64,000 nt of DNA from Brachypodius melanocephalos (GCA_013398615.1 VZSR01003798.1:5067188-5131187), one strand, 5' to 3'. Positions 24,401 through 38,210 are shown, counted from the first letter of the stretch. Numbers and translations: made by a program. Notes: a model not told the origin generated them from the letters alone.

Positions 24401-25388
24401 CATACAGGGGTTTAGTTCTTTCAGCCAGTGGAAGAAATTTTTACAGAGTTTGAAATCAGGCAGCCTTGGACATCTCCCATACTTCCCTCTCCTCTGACCA
24501 AGCCTTTCTATCAATATACCAAATCGATTTCAGCAGCCTGTAAAATCTGTTCTTGCTTCATGAAGATCTGAGTTTTTAATGCAAGCTACTCACCATCGTA
24601 TACAAATGCTGCAGAATTACTTATTTACCCCCATGTTTAATGAGACTTAATACCTGTAGCTAAAGCTGGTTGGGGAGTTTCGCTTACTTACTTACAAGAG
24701 GCAATAAAAACATGCACCCATGCTACAGATATAACAAACTTCTAATATGATTCTTCCAAGGCTGGAGAGAGCCCATGGCAGTGGCCTTCCTCCTGCCTGC
24801 TGGAAAAGACTATTTCACTACTCCAGGACAGTTTTTGTTCTGGCCTGTATTTAATATTCAGATGTTAATCCCTAAAGGGGTTGCTCAGACTTGAAAGTAT
24901 TTTACGTGGAGGCTTCTCCCCAGACCATCAGGGTCTCTTTAAATATTTATTTCCATCAGAATTCAGGATTTCTCTAAGGAAATGTCTGCTGACTTAAAGA
25001 TGAAATCTGTTTTCTATAAGCAGGCATTTTGCCTGGTGAACCACCCCACATTTTCAATTATTATCAAGGCTTAGGTTTGTTTTATCAGCAAATCCCTGTC
25101 CCCAGCACTATCAAGGCTACATGTGAAAGGATCAGTGTTATACCAACAACTGACAGTCCCAGGGGATCCTGATGCACACACGGAATGTTTGCGGAGTGGC
25201 ACAGAAGGGGATTGGACTTTTGCATTAGGAGCACAAGCTGAGCATCCAGCCCCAAATTTTCCATAATGACTAGGTGCACTTGCAGCAGCTCAAAACAGAT
25301 TAATTAGCTGGTTTGTGCCCTCATTCTGATGAGCACGGAAATAAGGAAAATCCAAGTCAAACAAAACCATCAACACTCTCCACCCCAC

Positions 25389-25450
25389 CAAAAAAAAAAC
25401 CCAAAACCCCACAAAATAAAATATAATCCCAAACCAACCAAAAACCCAAC
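25389..25450. repeat. A/C-rich low-complexity tract
   Basis: About 60 bases of almost only A and C on the plus strand, with a few T. There is no regular period. Confidence 0.85.
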
Positions 25451-28399
25451 CCAGAGTCCTATGTTTACTGGCTTTTAGGTTCCTCCTTTATCCAGCTGCT
25501 GAAACAGGATCACCAAAAACATGGCAGAGAAACAAATCACACCATGAGGAAAGCTTCACAACCCTCAAAACTGTGTTTGCAAGCAAAACAAAAAATTAAA
25601 GCAGCCAACTTGGAACCTCTGCAAGGTAAACTATGGGCATGTGCTCACTACGGAAGTCTTGTGATTCATTTGGTTGCAGGAGTTAATTCTGGGAACAAAC
25701 TGTTCCCCACTCCACTTTTCGTCCCTATCATCTCAGTCCCCTCCCAGGCAGCGGAGGGACCTTTTGCTGTTATTTCTCTCCTTACTGATGGGAAGCTGGA
25801 GAAGAAATTTGCTTATGCTAATCAATCCCTGGCACCAGCCACACGAGAGCTAATCCACTGGCAATCTCCATCAGACTCTGCATATTTAACCAAAGCAGTG
25901 AACACTCACAGAGGATTATGAACGCAGGGCCATTGTTGTAGCAGTGTTTTCCTACTTAAGCTGCGATCGCTCTGATGCCTTGTCTCTTAATATTTACACA
26001 CACTCTACACGCAAACAGCGCGTAGAATCACATCAGTGCATGCAAGTACCCTGGTCAGACACTGCCTACGAAAACACACGTACCACATGGTGATTTAATG
26101 TATCTCCCTACACGTAGTGCTGTCTCCACTCTCTTCCAAAATGCTCATCTTCATGCTGGTTATTTCTATAAATCACCATCTCTTAAGATAGGCATATTGC
26201 TTAATCCTCACAAAAGATTTGTCTCCTTCTGCTAAAGGTTTTACAGGTAGTTGGACACACATTGCAAGAGATTAGAGACTCAGGCTGAGTTAGAAGTCCG
26301 GAAAAAAGAAGCTTAATAGTCAATTTTTCTGCCACTTTTTGCAAAAAGGCAACAAAGAAACAAACAAAGCACGAACCCATGTCCTGTCCAGTCAGGTGCG
26401 TCACAAAAAGCTGATGCTGAGCGATCTCTGAAAAATAAGGACAAGCCACTTGTTCCACCTACCCTGCTGGCTCACATCCCTGTCCCTGAAAACTTGCTTG
26501 TTACCACCTCAGAAGGAGTCAGCTCAGTTTAAGAAGTGGGTACAAGCACATTCCTAACTATAGCATGCAAATCCAGGGCAGGCTATTTCCACCCTGACGC
26601 ACGAGCCCACGAGCCACGGATTCCACCCCTCCAACATACGGTGCAAACGCACCAGCCATAGCCGTGGGCTTGGACCAGCAATTTCCACCTTGCAAGCAAT
26701 TTTCCCCTTGTGCTAATTACCTTGGGAGGCAGCCACCAAAGAGACTTTGGAAGGAAAAAAGCCACACGCTCTAACGCCAAGTATGGTTTTTTGAAGGGCT
26801 GAAGCCGCACGCCCTTGAGCTGTGCTCGTTTCCCCCCCAGCTGTTAAACACAAACACCTCTGTAGCTACAGATGGGCAGATTTGCTTGTGTTATTGCCCA
26901 GGAATTGTGCCAACTGTAGGTTTGTATGGAAATATACTTTTAGGGCACTTTTCTCTCTCTCTACAGGACTGCAACTCTGCTGTGAGTTTGCTGCCTGATG
27001 TTCCCTTTAACACTGGGTGGTTTTGATCCATAGAGGAGTGTAGGGATACATTAAAGATCTGCACAAAATTCTTCCCAGCCCTCTCTTCCCTGCTCGGACA
27101 AGCTGTCCACCCCACCTATGACCACAGCCTATGTTTGCTCAACAGACATGAGACCCTTTTGAGGCTCTTGCATATTTTAACCTCCACCACTTCAATTCTG
27201 CACAAGTCAGCACCTTCTTACACTCTAAAATACACTGGGGAAAATGCCTCCAACAGCTCATGCATCTGAGGGTACAATGAGCTATTCACACATGATTCTT
27301 ACGGCCTCTAAAAAGTGAATTTTGGCATTTGGAGGTTGGTGCAACACCACCTTCCCTTTTTATTTATTTATTTTCCTCTGTGTACTGAGTTCAGAACAGA
27401 CACAACATGTTCTTTTGAGAAAAGAGCTGCCAGAACTGCCTCCCTCTCTGTCTAACCTCAGTCTTGGGGGGTATCCCTTCCCATTCCACACACCTTAAAT
27501 GAGAACACGTTCAATTTCTAACTGAGGTTTTATTTCAATACAGGCAGCTTGCTGCTTTTCTAAGCAATGACGAGTCAGGAAGAAAAGTTAAGCTCTTTCC
27601 TCCCTACTGGACCTTCTACATGTCTGTCTCACCGTTTGAGAAACACTTTCCTGCAAAATTCCCCACTGCTCCTTCCCACTTCTCACCTGCCTGCAGCAGA
27701 GGGCAACTGCTGCGTTTCCAGTCTTTTTCAGGCCTCTAAAAGTGTTTGCCATTTCTTTCTCGTGCTGACAGCACCTGGGATTTCAAGACCTTTCCTCTTA
27801 GCATCATCCAGAGAAAGGATTTTCCAGGGTTAGATGACACAGACTCAATCCAGTCAGGTCAGGTATGGTGCTGGATACCCCAACAGCCCACAGTTCGCCA
27901 AATCCTGCTCCCCTCCCAGCTGATCAGGCTGTTACACTCACATACATGAGTAATCCTCCATCCCAAACGCAGCACCTGGTACAGAATGTGACACTCTGAA
28001 CAATAGGTGAAAAGTTCATATTCCTGCTGTTCAGGCATTTCCGTGCCAAGGAAACCCTCCCACTGCCCCACATCACCCCTGCTCCAGTGCCTCCAGCTCA
28101 GATGATGGCTCCCTGGGAACATAAGCAATTCTAATTTATTTTTCTCCTTTTGTTTCATGTTTTCTCAAAAGGTCTTGGAGGAAAAACTCAGAACAATTAA
28201 AGAGCAATGCAATATATGGTTTGTTCATCTGTGAAGGAAAGTAGGAAGAAAAGAGTGTCCGAAAAGCGACAGTTCCCTAAAAACTGCCAGGGCAGCTCCT
28301 GCCCTCCCAAAAAGCTATCAGCAAAACTCTCACTTTTAGCCATCTCTTCCAACCTCCTTTGCTTGGCTGCTGTGCAGGTACAGACTGCGCTGCACGGGG

Positions 28400-28526
28400 G
28401 AGGATGACTCACAGGCAAGTGGCACTGGGTAAGCCCATCCTAAATTTCTGAGGCAAGGAGAGGCCTGGGAATCACCCATGACGTCAGGCAAGCTGCTGGG
28501 AAGCTAGTGCTGATAACAGTTATCTG
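28400..28526. promoter_or_regulatory. Candidate enhancer: AP-1, CRE and paired GATA sites
   Basis: Within about 125 bp there is a perfect AP-1 site TGACTCA (28405-28411), a perfect palindromic CRE TGACGTCA (28479-28486) and an inverted GATA pair GATAACAGTTATC (28512-28524). Full CRE palindromes are uncommon in CpG-depleted vertebrate DNA. Function as an enhancer is inference. Confidence 0.35.
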
Positions 28527-30941
28527 TACCTACCATTTAGGAAAGTGCCGTGCTTTCCTCTGCACAATAGATTAAATCTACTCTGGTAATGCCTGAGCTG
28601 TCAGGAAGGAAAGGAAATTGAAAACAAAACTTGTGTTGTTCTGCTTCCTCATATTGCAAATGCCATCAGAACAAAGCATTTGCTCTTGACAATAGTCATT
28701 CTTTGCCCTGACCCAAATCTCACTGAGGTTTACGGAACTCTTGCACTGATCTTAACTGGCTTTGGATCAAATCCACTATTTGCTTCTCAGAGCAAATAAA
28801 TATTTGTTCTTACAGACATGCAGGGTGCTGGCCTACCAGATTTGGCTTGACAAAGTATCTCACACCTCCTTCCCACCCATCTCCATCCTCTGAGGTATCT
28901 CACTGCAGAGGCTGCTCAGCCCTTGGCCATGCACAGCTTACAGCTCCACCTGCTTCCTTTGGACAGCAGTAAGCCAAGGTGTCCCCAGAGCATCTGTGGG
29001 GATCACTGTGGGAAATGTGGAGTTGAGGGTCTAGCTGTGCTTTTGTTTCATGGCATTGCTACCTCTCAACAAGCTCTATGTAAACTTCTCAGCAAGAGAA
29101 ATTTGGGAAGTCCAAATATATATTATTTATGGGTGGGACAGCACCATGCTCCCAACGAAACTTTCCAGGGCAGGCAATGAGGGTGATCCAGTCTGACAAC
29201 CCCCTCCAAATATCCCCCCCACTTACCCCATATGGGGAAGTCTGAGGGATGCCAGCTGCCAGTCTGTTCTGGGGGATGGGGAGACTGGCTGGATGCAGGA
29301 TAATCCCCCAATCTAAGATTACTTCCAACGAAATTGTTTAGCAGTCGCTGGCACTATCAGCACAAACCCTCCAGACCGGATCCAGAGGACTGCGCTCCTG
29401 AGAGAGTGTTATTCAGCATTTCATTCCTTGTGCACAGCCCTCCCTGCTCTTGCCAAAACTACAGGCCACATGGGTGTTTTCCTGAGGCTTCTTACAAAGT
29501 CAGAAGCCGTGGGGAGCCTGCCAGCCTCTTCAGTGCTGCTTTCAAAAGAATATTTTCTTTTGTGCCAAGGAGGACCCTGTCCCTGAAGAGTGTCTTTCTG
29601 CCCAGGGGAGAGAACAGCTGCTGCTATCATTATGGGCTTGTCTCCCTTAATTAAGCAACCACAGCCACAGCTGAAAGATGAAACAAGGTCCTTTTCCAGC
29701 CCTCCAGGAAAGGGGCTGGATGGAGGCTCTGGGAGAAGACAGTAATTCTCCCACAGTAGACCTGAAATTGCCTTTTAAGTTTAGAAGTGAATTAAAAGCT
29801 GCTGAATATCCCACCTAAACCAATCAAATCAGAATGGTCCAGTTAAGGGTGTTTCATGGGAGGTCACCCTCGCCTTAGGGAAGCAACCTTAGTTGGCCAA
29901 GTAGGATGAATATAGGAAGGTCCATGATGGCCTCTTATTACTGAAATAGATTATTCAAAATTGTTCCTATTACTCCTCCTCAGTGACCTTTCAGGAGCTG
30001 GTGTGACTCTGCAAGGTCACTCTTTTGGGAGTAATGGCTTTAAGGATAAACACCTGATTTCCACTTTGTTCAGAGATATCCACCTCTAATTTTGCTACTT
30101 TTTGATGAGCTTTATATTTACAAGAGGGTGAAGGCATGGATTTGTTCTGCCTTTTTTTTTCTTTTGTTTGTTGGCTTTGTTTAAAAAAATTAATTTTTAA
30201 ATAAATACAAGCCTCTTAATTCCCTAATCTTTGGCTTCAACTGTCTTTTCTTTGTAAGCATCCCTTCATCCTGGGTAGAGAAAAATGGGGTTGCAATCAA
30301 CCAAGTAACTGCAAGTATTTCTGAGTAGTATTTCTAAGAGTCATTTTGGTGCTGTCACCCCTGCTCATCTCCAGTACGGCTCTAGTAATGAATTTATGTC
30401 TACTCTCTCATTTCTCTGACTGTTTATAACCTCAATCCAGCAGTCACCTCCTGGAAGATGTTGACCCTTAGGACTGCATAGGCAAATGAACCGCTCAGAA
30501 AATTAAACTAGTTTCAGACAACCATGCTATTCTGGCTGGATCTGAACTGGACTCAGGTTTATAGAACTTGTTAGCACCCACATGCTGCACATCCTGCCAG
30601 CTGAACTGCCAGTGCTGCCATTTCCAAGCTCAATCCTGTGAAGCAATCCAAGCTAAGATACTCATACTTTTAAAATAATCCAGCTAAAAAAGACTGCTGC
30701 AGGGAGGAATCCTAGAGAGTCTGTGACAGGAAGCTGGAAACAGCAATTTCCAAACCAGCAAGCAGAGCTGCCTCTTTTATCGTCATTTCATAAGGTTTAT
30801 CTCTACTGCAAAGTCCTGGTACGTGGAATTGGTCAAAAAGCCTTTGATGGACCAGTGTGCCACTGGAAAAATAGAGCGGATGAAGCCAGGAGGCTTTATG
30901 AGACTGTGACTGCTTACCCTTACTTTAATTTTCAGGAGGGG

Positions 30942-30957
30942 AAAAAAAAAAAAAAAA
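30942..30957. repeat. Poly-A run (A16)
   Basis: An uninterrupted run of A following GAGGGG, about 60 bp before the CpG-rich patch at 31015. Confidence 0.9.
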
Positions 30958-31014
30958 GACAGGATGTTGAAAATTCTCCCCAGAAATTCAAAACCAATCA
31001 CGTTATTTTATTTC

Positions 31015-31275
31015 AGGTCGAAAAAACCACTGTCGCTTCTACGTGATGAATCCTCAGAGTGCGTGGTACAGAGCCAAACGAAAAAAACACCTACAGATGA
31101 ACGACGAAGAGCTAACAAAACCAGCGATCTCTCAGACCCTTTGTTCTCCAAACAGTGGGTGTGGAAGGTCCCAAGGCCTGCCTGGTTTCCCTGCAGGCAG
31201 GGGCAGGCAGGGCCGCCGAGCCCCGCGGGACGCGCTTGGCCCGCCCTCACAAACCGCCACATGTTTCAGCTGGTG
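31015..31275. promoter_or_regulatory. Small intronic CpG-dense patch
   Basis: CpG is scarce on either side but frequent here. Eight CpG occur in 31196-31262 alone, which is also strongly G+C-rich and includes CCGCGGGACGCGC. It could be a short CpG island, an alternative promoter or an enhancer. No TATA box or downstream coding exon in the gene's direction is recognisable. Confidence 0.35.
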
Positions 31276-34200
31276 TGGCTTCGGACCGTGAGCTACTTTC
31301 ATTATTTTTGGCAGAGTTTGTCGCATTCTTTTGGACAGTAATTACATTTTCCAGGGCAGGCTTCCTGCCAGAGCTCGAAACGATGACCAACAGGCCCTTT
31401 TTAACCACCTGCTACGATTCCAGCCTCGATTAGTTATTAATGTGCTGTGGAAACCCCTTGCAAGAACCACCATTGCTGGTTATGTTACCAGGCTGGCTTC
31501 AGGGAGAGGGAGGTTCGAAAGGAGAACAGGGAAATACCATAAGCAACAGAGACAGAAATTTGGAAGGTCGTAGAGAATCATAGAGATTTTGTAAATGGCA
31601 CATGAGTGGGGACCAGTTTTTAAGTGGGGACTTGCTTTGTCCCCACTGTTTCCACGTCAGCTGGGACTGAGCAGCTGTGATAATGAGCAATCCGATGCTA
31701 ATGATATCTAAAGATAGAAACAAAACTCCTTGTAAAAATCTGGGGTCTTTTTCACCCAACAAATATCAAGCTCCCACGTTCTTCTTGTGTTTTAGCTGAC
31801 TCTGAGGGATGGCATTATTGAAAGCATTGGGTTTCTGCAGATGTATGGACACTTTCTGACTGCCTCCACCCAACAAACACCAGCTTCATGGGCTCATTCA
31901 TATTTAACCGAGAGCAGGGGTCTTAAACACACTAAATTGTTATGACTGGCATGAATATGTGGTCCTGGAATAGCTCTGTGCTAGATCCAAAGTAGCAACA
32001 GCCTGGCCACAAATGTTGTCTGTATTTATAGGTATTTTAGGTGCTTATTATGGGATATCACAGAGAGATATCAAAGCATAGACGTTCATCTGTGGGTTGG
32101 TAGGATGTAGCAAGTTCATCCTGGCAGGAAAACTGGTCTTTCAGTCAGAAGAAAACCTGTAATTTCCTCCACCTTTTAATTTCTACCTTCTAATTTTTAC
32201 CATCTCCTTGTTTCCAAGAAAAAGAAATGATGGTTCAGTGGCATATGGGGATCGAGCCTTGCATGAGGACAAGTCACACTGTTTCTTCCTGAAGGGAAGT
32301 GAGAGGCTCCTGTCACTGCAGATCACCCACATCAGGTATTTTCTTCATTAAACCACAGAGGACAGAAAACTGAGGCAACAAAAGTCTAAGGCAGAAGACC
32401 AAGGATATTCCTAGGGCTTTAGGGAATGAGGATCCTAATCTTCTGCCTCTTTTCTCCTGAGCTGGTACCCAGAAATGCCCAGATTGCACATTAGATACTC
32501 TAAAATCTGCTGTGATGGATCCCTTCTCTTAGTTTGTGCAGTCACCCATTGAAGTGTATGTCCTTCTCCTTTTAATAATCAAGTCTTAATTTTATTTTCA
32601 CTCATCGAGCACAGAAACAAGTCAAGGGCTTGGCACACATCACAGGCACAAAGGACACAGGTGCCTGGCACGTTCTCAAAGCAGCAGTCCCAAAGAGAGT
32701 AATCACAATTACACTCAACAGGAATTCCTATTCTTCATAGGTACCAAATTTTAAAGGAAACGTGACCCACAACATTCCTGATGTTATGCATAGCATCTAA
32801 AACTCAAGAAAAATCTCCATGAATCCTGATTTATACCCACTTAAATGGCAGACTTCTTTGTAGATTTGGTCATAAGTATGTATTGCCTAGGATGTATCAA
32901 GTTCTTTGACAAGTCTCTCACTCCTTCAAAGGCATCAGGATTTCTCCAGCCAGGCTTTCCATGGCATCCCTCCCAGCCTCTCAGGTTGCAGCTGCAGGCT
33001 GCCAGGGCTGGTTTGCAGCTTCCCTCTGAGTAGATCTCAATAAAGCTACTCACAGCATCTTGATAAAAATTAATGTGAAACTCTCACTGCATGCCACCAA
33101 ATCTGCACCCTGCTGGGGATACAGGAAAACTACTAACTTAGTTTTGTAATAAAGCCTCACCAATGGAATGACCATCTCAGGGGAACATTCCACCTTCACT
33201 TTCACTCTATTCTTTTATCATCTCCCAGAGGTTTTTAGTAATAAAGCCAGCGCCATGTTTATAAAGATCCAGAGCAGACACACAGAAGGCAGTCTGCATT
33301 TATTGTGATGATTTCTGCTTTGCAAAGCAGGCCTGTGTCTGCCAGAAAGCTCCCTGCTCTGCCCCTGCCAGTGTAACCTGAACCGTGGGGAGGAGAAGGG
33401 GACTTAGTTTTTCAAATTATCAAGGTTTTTCTCCTTTTCTTAACTCTAAAAGCATTTGAAGTTAGTTCTTCACTTCACTTTTTTCCTTTACCTAATCAAA
33501 TCCATGATTGAATAAGAAGATAAACATCTACAGACACCTTGAAGGTTCCTCAGTGCACAAGGAGTTGCCAAGAGAAGGAAAGCACACCACTACTCACAGC
33601 TTTAGAGGCTTAGATTGTTCTGTGGAAGATTTGGCAAAGTAGCACAGTAAAAAAGAAAAGATTTTTCCATTCCTGTGAAAATAATTCCTTTACCCCAATG
33701 TCAAGACAAATCATCAGCCCTTGTGATTTATTTTGCCAAAAGAAACATTCCCAAGACACTTCATTGAAATTATTGAAACATTATGTGTTGATAGAGGGGA
33801 AAAGCAACTATCTAGAGTTTATTTCATCTCAGTACTACATTATATAAAGAGATCTTTTGTCTCCACCCAAATACACATAATGTTGACATACTTCTGTTGA
33901 ACATTTGGATAAATTTGATGCAAAACACTTCAATTTGAACAAATTTACCTTACAAAACACTTGCCACAGTGAGAAATGTCCAGGAGACACAACCCAGCTA
34001 TCACCCTGCAAGGTTCCCTCTGCAAACCTGATGTGTCCTCCCAGTAGTAAGGTGCAAGGATCACAAGGGGGTTTCTGATCTGGAAGAGACCTTTACGAAT
34101 GTCCTTAAATATGGAGGTTGTAGCAGAAAATTCTAATCACTGCATCTTGGCAAGACTATGCACAAGACTGTAGCAGGGCATTTGTTTAAAGGAAATTACC

Positions 34201-35999
34201 TGGGCACTGAAGTCATAGAGTGTTTTCATCTCCAGTGACTAATTGAAGCCTTCAGGCAAATTATTACACCTTTCCACTTAGGAAAGATAAAAGTTTTCTT
34301 TGACACTAAATGACCATTAAGCACATACTACTAATAGGGGGCAGTAACCATTCTGCACGGTAATTGAAGTGTGTGCCATGAAGGACAGTTAGGAAATATG
34401 CAATTTTCAGAGTCTAAATAGGTTAGAATCCATCTAGTTCATGACTTCAGTAAGTGTATCACTGCTCTGCAGTATTATGGCAAAGCTGTTGGGTCACATC
34501 TACTTTATCACCACAGTCAATGTAGAACTGCTCTTCCTGGCTTTTGCAAGGGGATCATTTTCAGGTGTCCAGATGTACAACTCTACTGTGCAGAACTGAG
34601 CATTCATGCTCACTGTTAATACTGAACTAGTGAATAAGGGGAGAAAATAAAGATAGGGAAAAAATGTACTTGATGTTGCATGTGAAAACCACTATTCCTT
34701 TCAGTAGCAGCTATAATACAAAAAGAGATGCTGACTGACACAGCCTGAAATTCGAAAGCCCTTCTGGGGACACAAAAATCTATGATCCTGTTTATAAAGG
34801 ATCCTTCATCCACCCTGAAGTGACAACACTACACAGGCAGTACTGCAAACAGTGTGTTTAATCCTGCCTTTTGAGTGCTCTCTAGCACTGACCCTGTTTT
34901 CTACACATTGCTGTGTCAGAAATGTGCTGCAACCTCCCCATCTGGCCGCGGCAGGCAGGGAACAGAGCCCTGTCCCCCAAATCACCACTTTGTGCCACTC
35001 CTCCTCCTCCACAGCTCGCGGAGGAAAGCGCCTGTGGTCTTGTCACGGCAAGAAAAGATAATGTGGAGGAAACCAGGTCACCTCTTGGTACACAGAGGAG
35101 ACAAGCCGTTCCACAAACCTTTACAGCCCTTTCAGACTGGCATTTGAAGCAACTCTGGGCTTGCACAGAAGTGCTGGAGTTGAAGAGAGTTTTAATGTGT
35201 TTGAAAGGGGGGAAACGAGCTGGATGAGAGCCATGCTTGCACATCTCAGATACAACACAAACAGATCTCCTCACCTGCCACTGAGATGGACACAAAATCC
35301 ATCCCTTTGCACAGGGGAGCTTGCTTTTGTTTCACTGTTTTCATAGCTTTTGTCATGGGTGATTATGAGACCTGAAAAACTCTCCAGACTGAGCAATGCC
35401 ACTTTCAAACCTCCTGGATGCTGCTCACTCAGCAGTTCCAGAAAAACTCCCAGTGAGGACTACTTTTTTCATAACCTGCCAAAGGATGAAGAGGCCACTT
35501 AACCATTATTAGCCCAGGTATTAGAGTATTTCTTCCTCAACTGCCTCTAGAAGACCACATCTCAATTGTTTCCCTTTCCAGGCAAGTACCTGAACCACTC
35601 CCTGTATGATCCCAGATTTTACAAGTGACTATTCCTGAACTGGAGCCAAGTCAAAGGTTTCCAAACTTCTCCCTAACTCATATGCTGGCTTAGGGTCTGA
35701 ATTTTATTGCTCAAAAAGCAAACTGGAGGGAAAAAAGTAGCAGGAGCAGTCAGAAAAATCACATTTGTTACACACTAGAAATCTAACCCTTTCACTCATG
35801 AGTGCTTCTCTCTCCACAGAGGTTCTCAGACACATCTGCATAAGAGGCTTGACTGAGCTTAGCTCTCTGGAATATATGTCACGCCAGACCCAAATCAAAG
35901 CACTGTGATGTCACGGCCAGCAGCAGCTCAATTCCCAAGACTTGCCTTTTTTTGCACCAAAATAGCAGTTAAGCCTGAACAGGAAGTTCTGAAATATTC

Positions 36000-36300
36000 A
36001 TAACGATGGAATTAGAGGTAACACTTAATCCTCATTACTCACTATTGGTATTTAGGCAGCATACTGTCTGGCTCATGAATAATCCAGAGGCAGAAGGCAA
36101 AAGAAGTTAATATACGTGAACAGGGCACTGTCATTTCTGAAAAGTGACTCTGTGCTGCCTGTTGGCTCCGTGTAATCTTTGTGGGCAGAAGCAATGCAAA
36201 TTCCTCTCCCTTTACCTGTCATTGTAAAAAAAATTAGAGCTGGCATGAATAAAGAAGAGAGCAGACAGTCCCATCACGTTCTGCTTGCAGCTACCTGAAG
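36000..36300. promoter_or_regulatory. Candidate conserved non-coding element with POU octamer
   Basis: AT-rich, repeat-free sequence containing a perfect octamer ATGCAAAT (36194-36201) followed within about 60 bp by further AT-rich motifs such as AAAATTAGAG and CATGAATAAAG. Conservation is a guess based on style and cannot be tested here. Confidence 0.25.
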
Positions 36301-38210
36301 CTGTATTTACAGCAGATGAGTTGCATCAAACTCCCTGGACTACCGAATAACAGTTTGGTGGGTGGTTCTCCATTCCTGCACCACTGGGTCTGCCCAACAG
36401 CAGTAACAAATGTTGCTGTAAGACTTAAGCCATAGATAGATATTCCCTTTCAAGTGCAGCCGTGACCTCTTTTTTACTTCTCATTATGTCTCTTGCTAGC
36501 AGCCAGGGCAGCTGGCTGAGCCATCAGTGCAAAGGCATCCTACCTCCGTCCAGTCAAGAGGAGCTAGATCAGCAAAGACCTGTTCATATGCTCAGTCACC
36601 TGGCTCATTTTTGGTTTAGGGACGGACCAGAGGAGCAACTCTGTCTGCTGAGATCAAGGGTCAGCATCTCCTAAATACCAGCTAGAGAAATAAACTGCAG
36701 CTGACACAGTAGAGGCTAGAAAGGTCACATCTCTGTGGCTTCAGTTTAGTAACAACCCTCATTTCAGGGACTGCACATTCCAGAGTCCTTGATCTCAGAT
36801 TATTTTGGGAAAAAATAAAAGGTCAAAATATTGCCTTTCTCCCCTCTGAGGACAGAACAAACTGAGAGCAAAATACCTACATCACTTTACGCTGCTGGCC
36901 AACAGCAGAGGAGACAGTACAAGCCAAGATTTCTGGGGTCGTCCCAGCACTCCATCACCAAACATCTCACACACTTTGTGCTGGGTACCATCCTACTGTC
37001 ATCTTTATCTTCCTGTGGGGAAGGTGCTGTTCTATTATCTTCTCTCTACTTCGACAAGGACATGAAAGCAGCAGCCAAGCTGAGGGTCCATCTGCCCCCT
37101 TCACACAGATTCCTTATCCTTCAGCCATGCTTTTCTCTCTCTCCCTCTCTCCTGGATGAAAGCTCCTGTTTCATCCCACTGTCATGACCAAGGCATCTCA
37201 CTTCCACTCAGCCCATTAAAGCCTTTCAAGAATGGAGGCTGCTGCATTCTGATAAAGCCAGCAAGCACCAGGGTTTTGAGCAGAAGCTTTGAGCTCACCA
37301 TCTAAGGCGTCAGCAGGGTGAGGGAGAGAGGAGGCATCCACAGAGGCTCTGTACCAATAAAAAAAGACCTAAAAATGGACTGTCAGTTAGTAAAGCCCTT
37401 CAAAGAATTGCAGGGAAAGCACTTTTCCGTCTTATCCTTGGGAGTATAAAGGTTCATGTTGCACTGCTGCCACTGTAAATGAGGACACATCAGGTACCAC
37501 CACGTACTTCACAGGTTCTGCAAGTCATCTCAGTGATGGGGTGACAAAGGCACAAGTTCAGGACTGCCACCACAGACAGGGCTGTGACAAAGTTTTGACT
37601 GGAGCACAGTCACTCCAGCTGGCTTCCAGCCTGCCAGCACTTGTATCTCTGCACTTGCAGCCTGCCAAGGGTCAGAGAACTGATCTCCAGGGCAACCTAA
37701 ATGATGAAAGTAAAACCTGATTCTCAGCTTGTGAGTCCTGGCTTGCATCAGGAAAGTTTAAAGGCAGTTCAGCTACCTGTCACATTGCAGAGCAGCCTCT
37801 GTCCTAAAATGACAGGTGATGTGGGTCAGTGCTCAGGTATCTCCATCTGGTAGTGAAATGCTCCACAGATGTGGGAGAGCAGGCAGTGTGACAGCCCTCT
37901 GGTTTGTGCAGAGGATGCTGCAAGGTAGCAGAGAAAGAAGAAAAGAAGATTATCACTCATCAGCATTCAAGAGTGTCAAACCATCAGAGCCTGTCTTTTC
38001 CACCACTGGATTCTGCCCTGTGGAGACAGAGATCTGTAAGTACAGAACAAAGCAGGAGTTTCACCTGTGACACTACAAAAAGAAAAAGAGCAAAAAGCCT
38101 GCTGCTTCCTCACAGCTCCTCTGGGCCATCCCTGTTGTGTGAGCAGCAAAAGCTGATTGCAGATTGCTAACAGTAGTAGCCACTGCCATCTTCAAAACTG
38201 CCATTTGCAA

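Larger units (their letters stand above)
17424..28380 (-). other. SLCO3A1: Large upstream intron of SLCO3A1, segment 1
   Basis: No coding exon is recognisable after the acceptor at 17425-17424. Visible features are two CTCF-like motifs (19498-19510 and 20455-20467), an A-rich tract (21383-21430), an A/C-rich simple repeat (25389-25450), and a small CpG-enriched stretch with the rare palindrome GCGATCGC (25963-25970). Assignment to the intron is inferred. Confidence 0.65.
28526..36000 (-). other. SLCO3A1: Large upstream intron of SLCO3A1, segment 2
   Basis: No exon is recognisable. It contains an AT-rich patch at about 30150-30210, a poly-A run at 30942-30957 and, immediately after it, a CpG-dense patch at 31015-31275. 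The part at about 33700-34450 is AT-rich and low in visible repeats. Nothing else can be supported. Confidence 0.6.

Noticed and set aside
34078..34110. Short CR1-like word (GGAAGAGACCTTTACGA)
   Set aside because: About 17 bases of similarity with no continuing match on either side.
34331..34343. Third CTCF-like motif (CTAATAGGGGGCA)
   Set aside because: Two mismatches at informative positions; too weak beside the two better sites.
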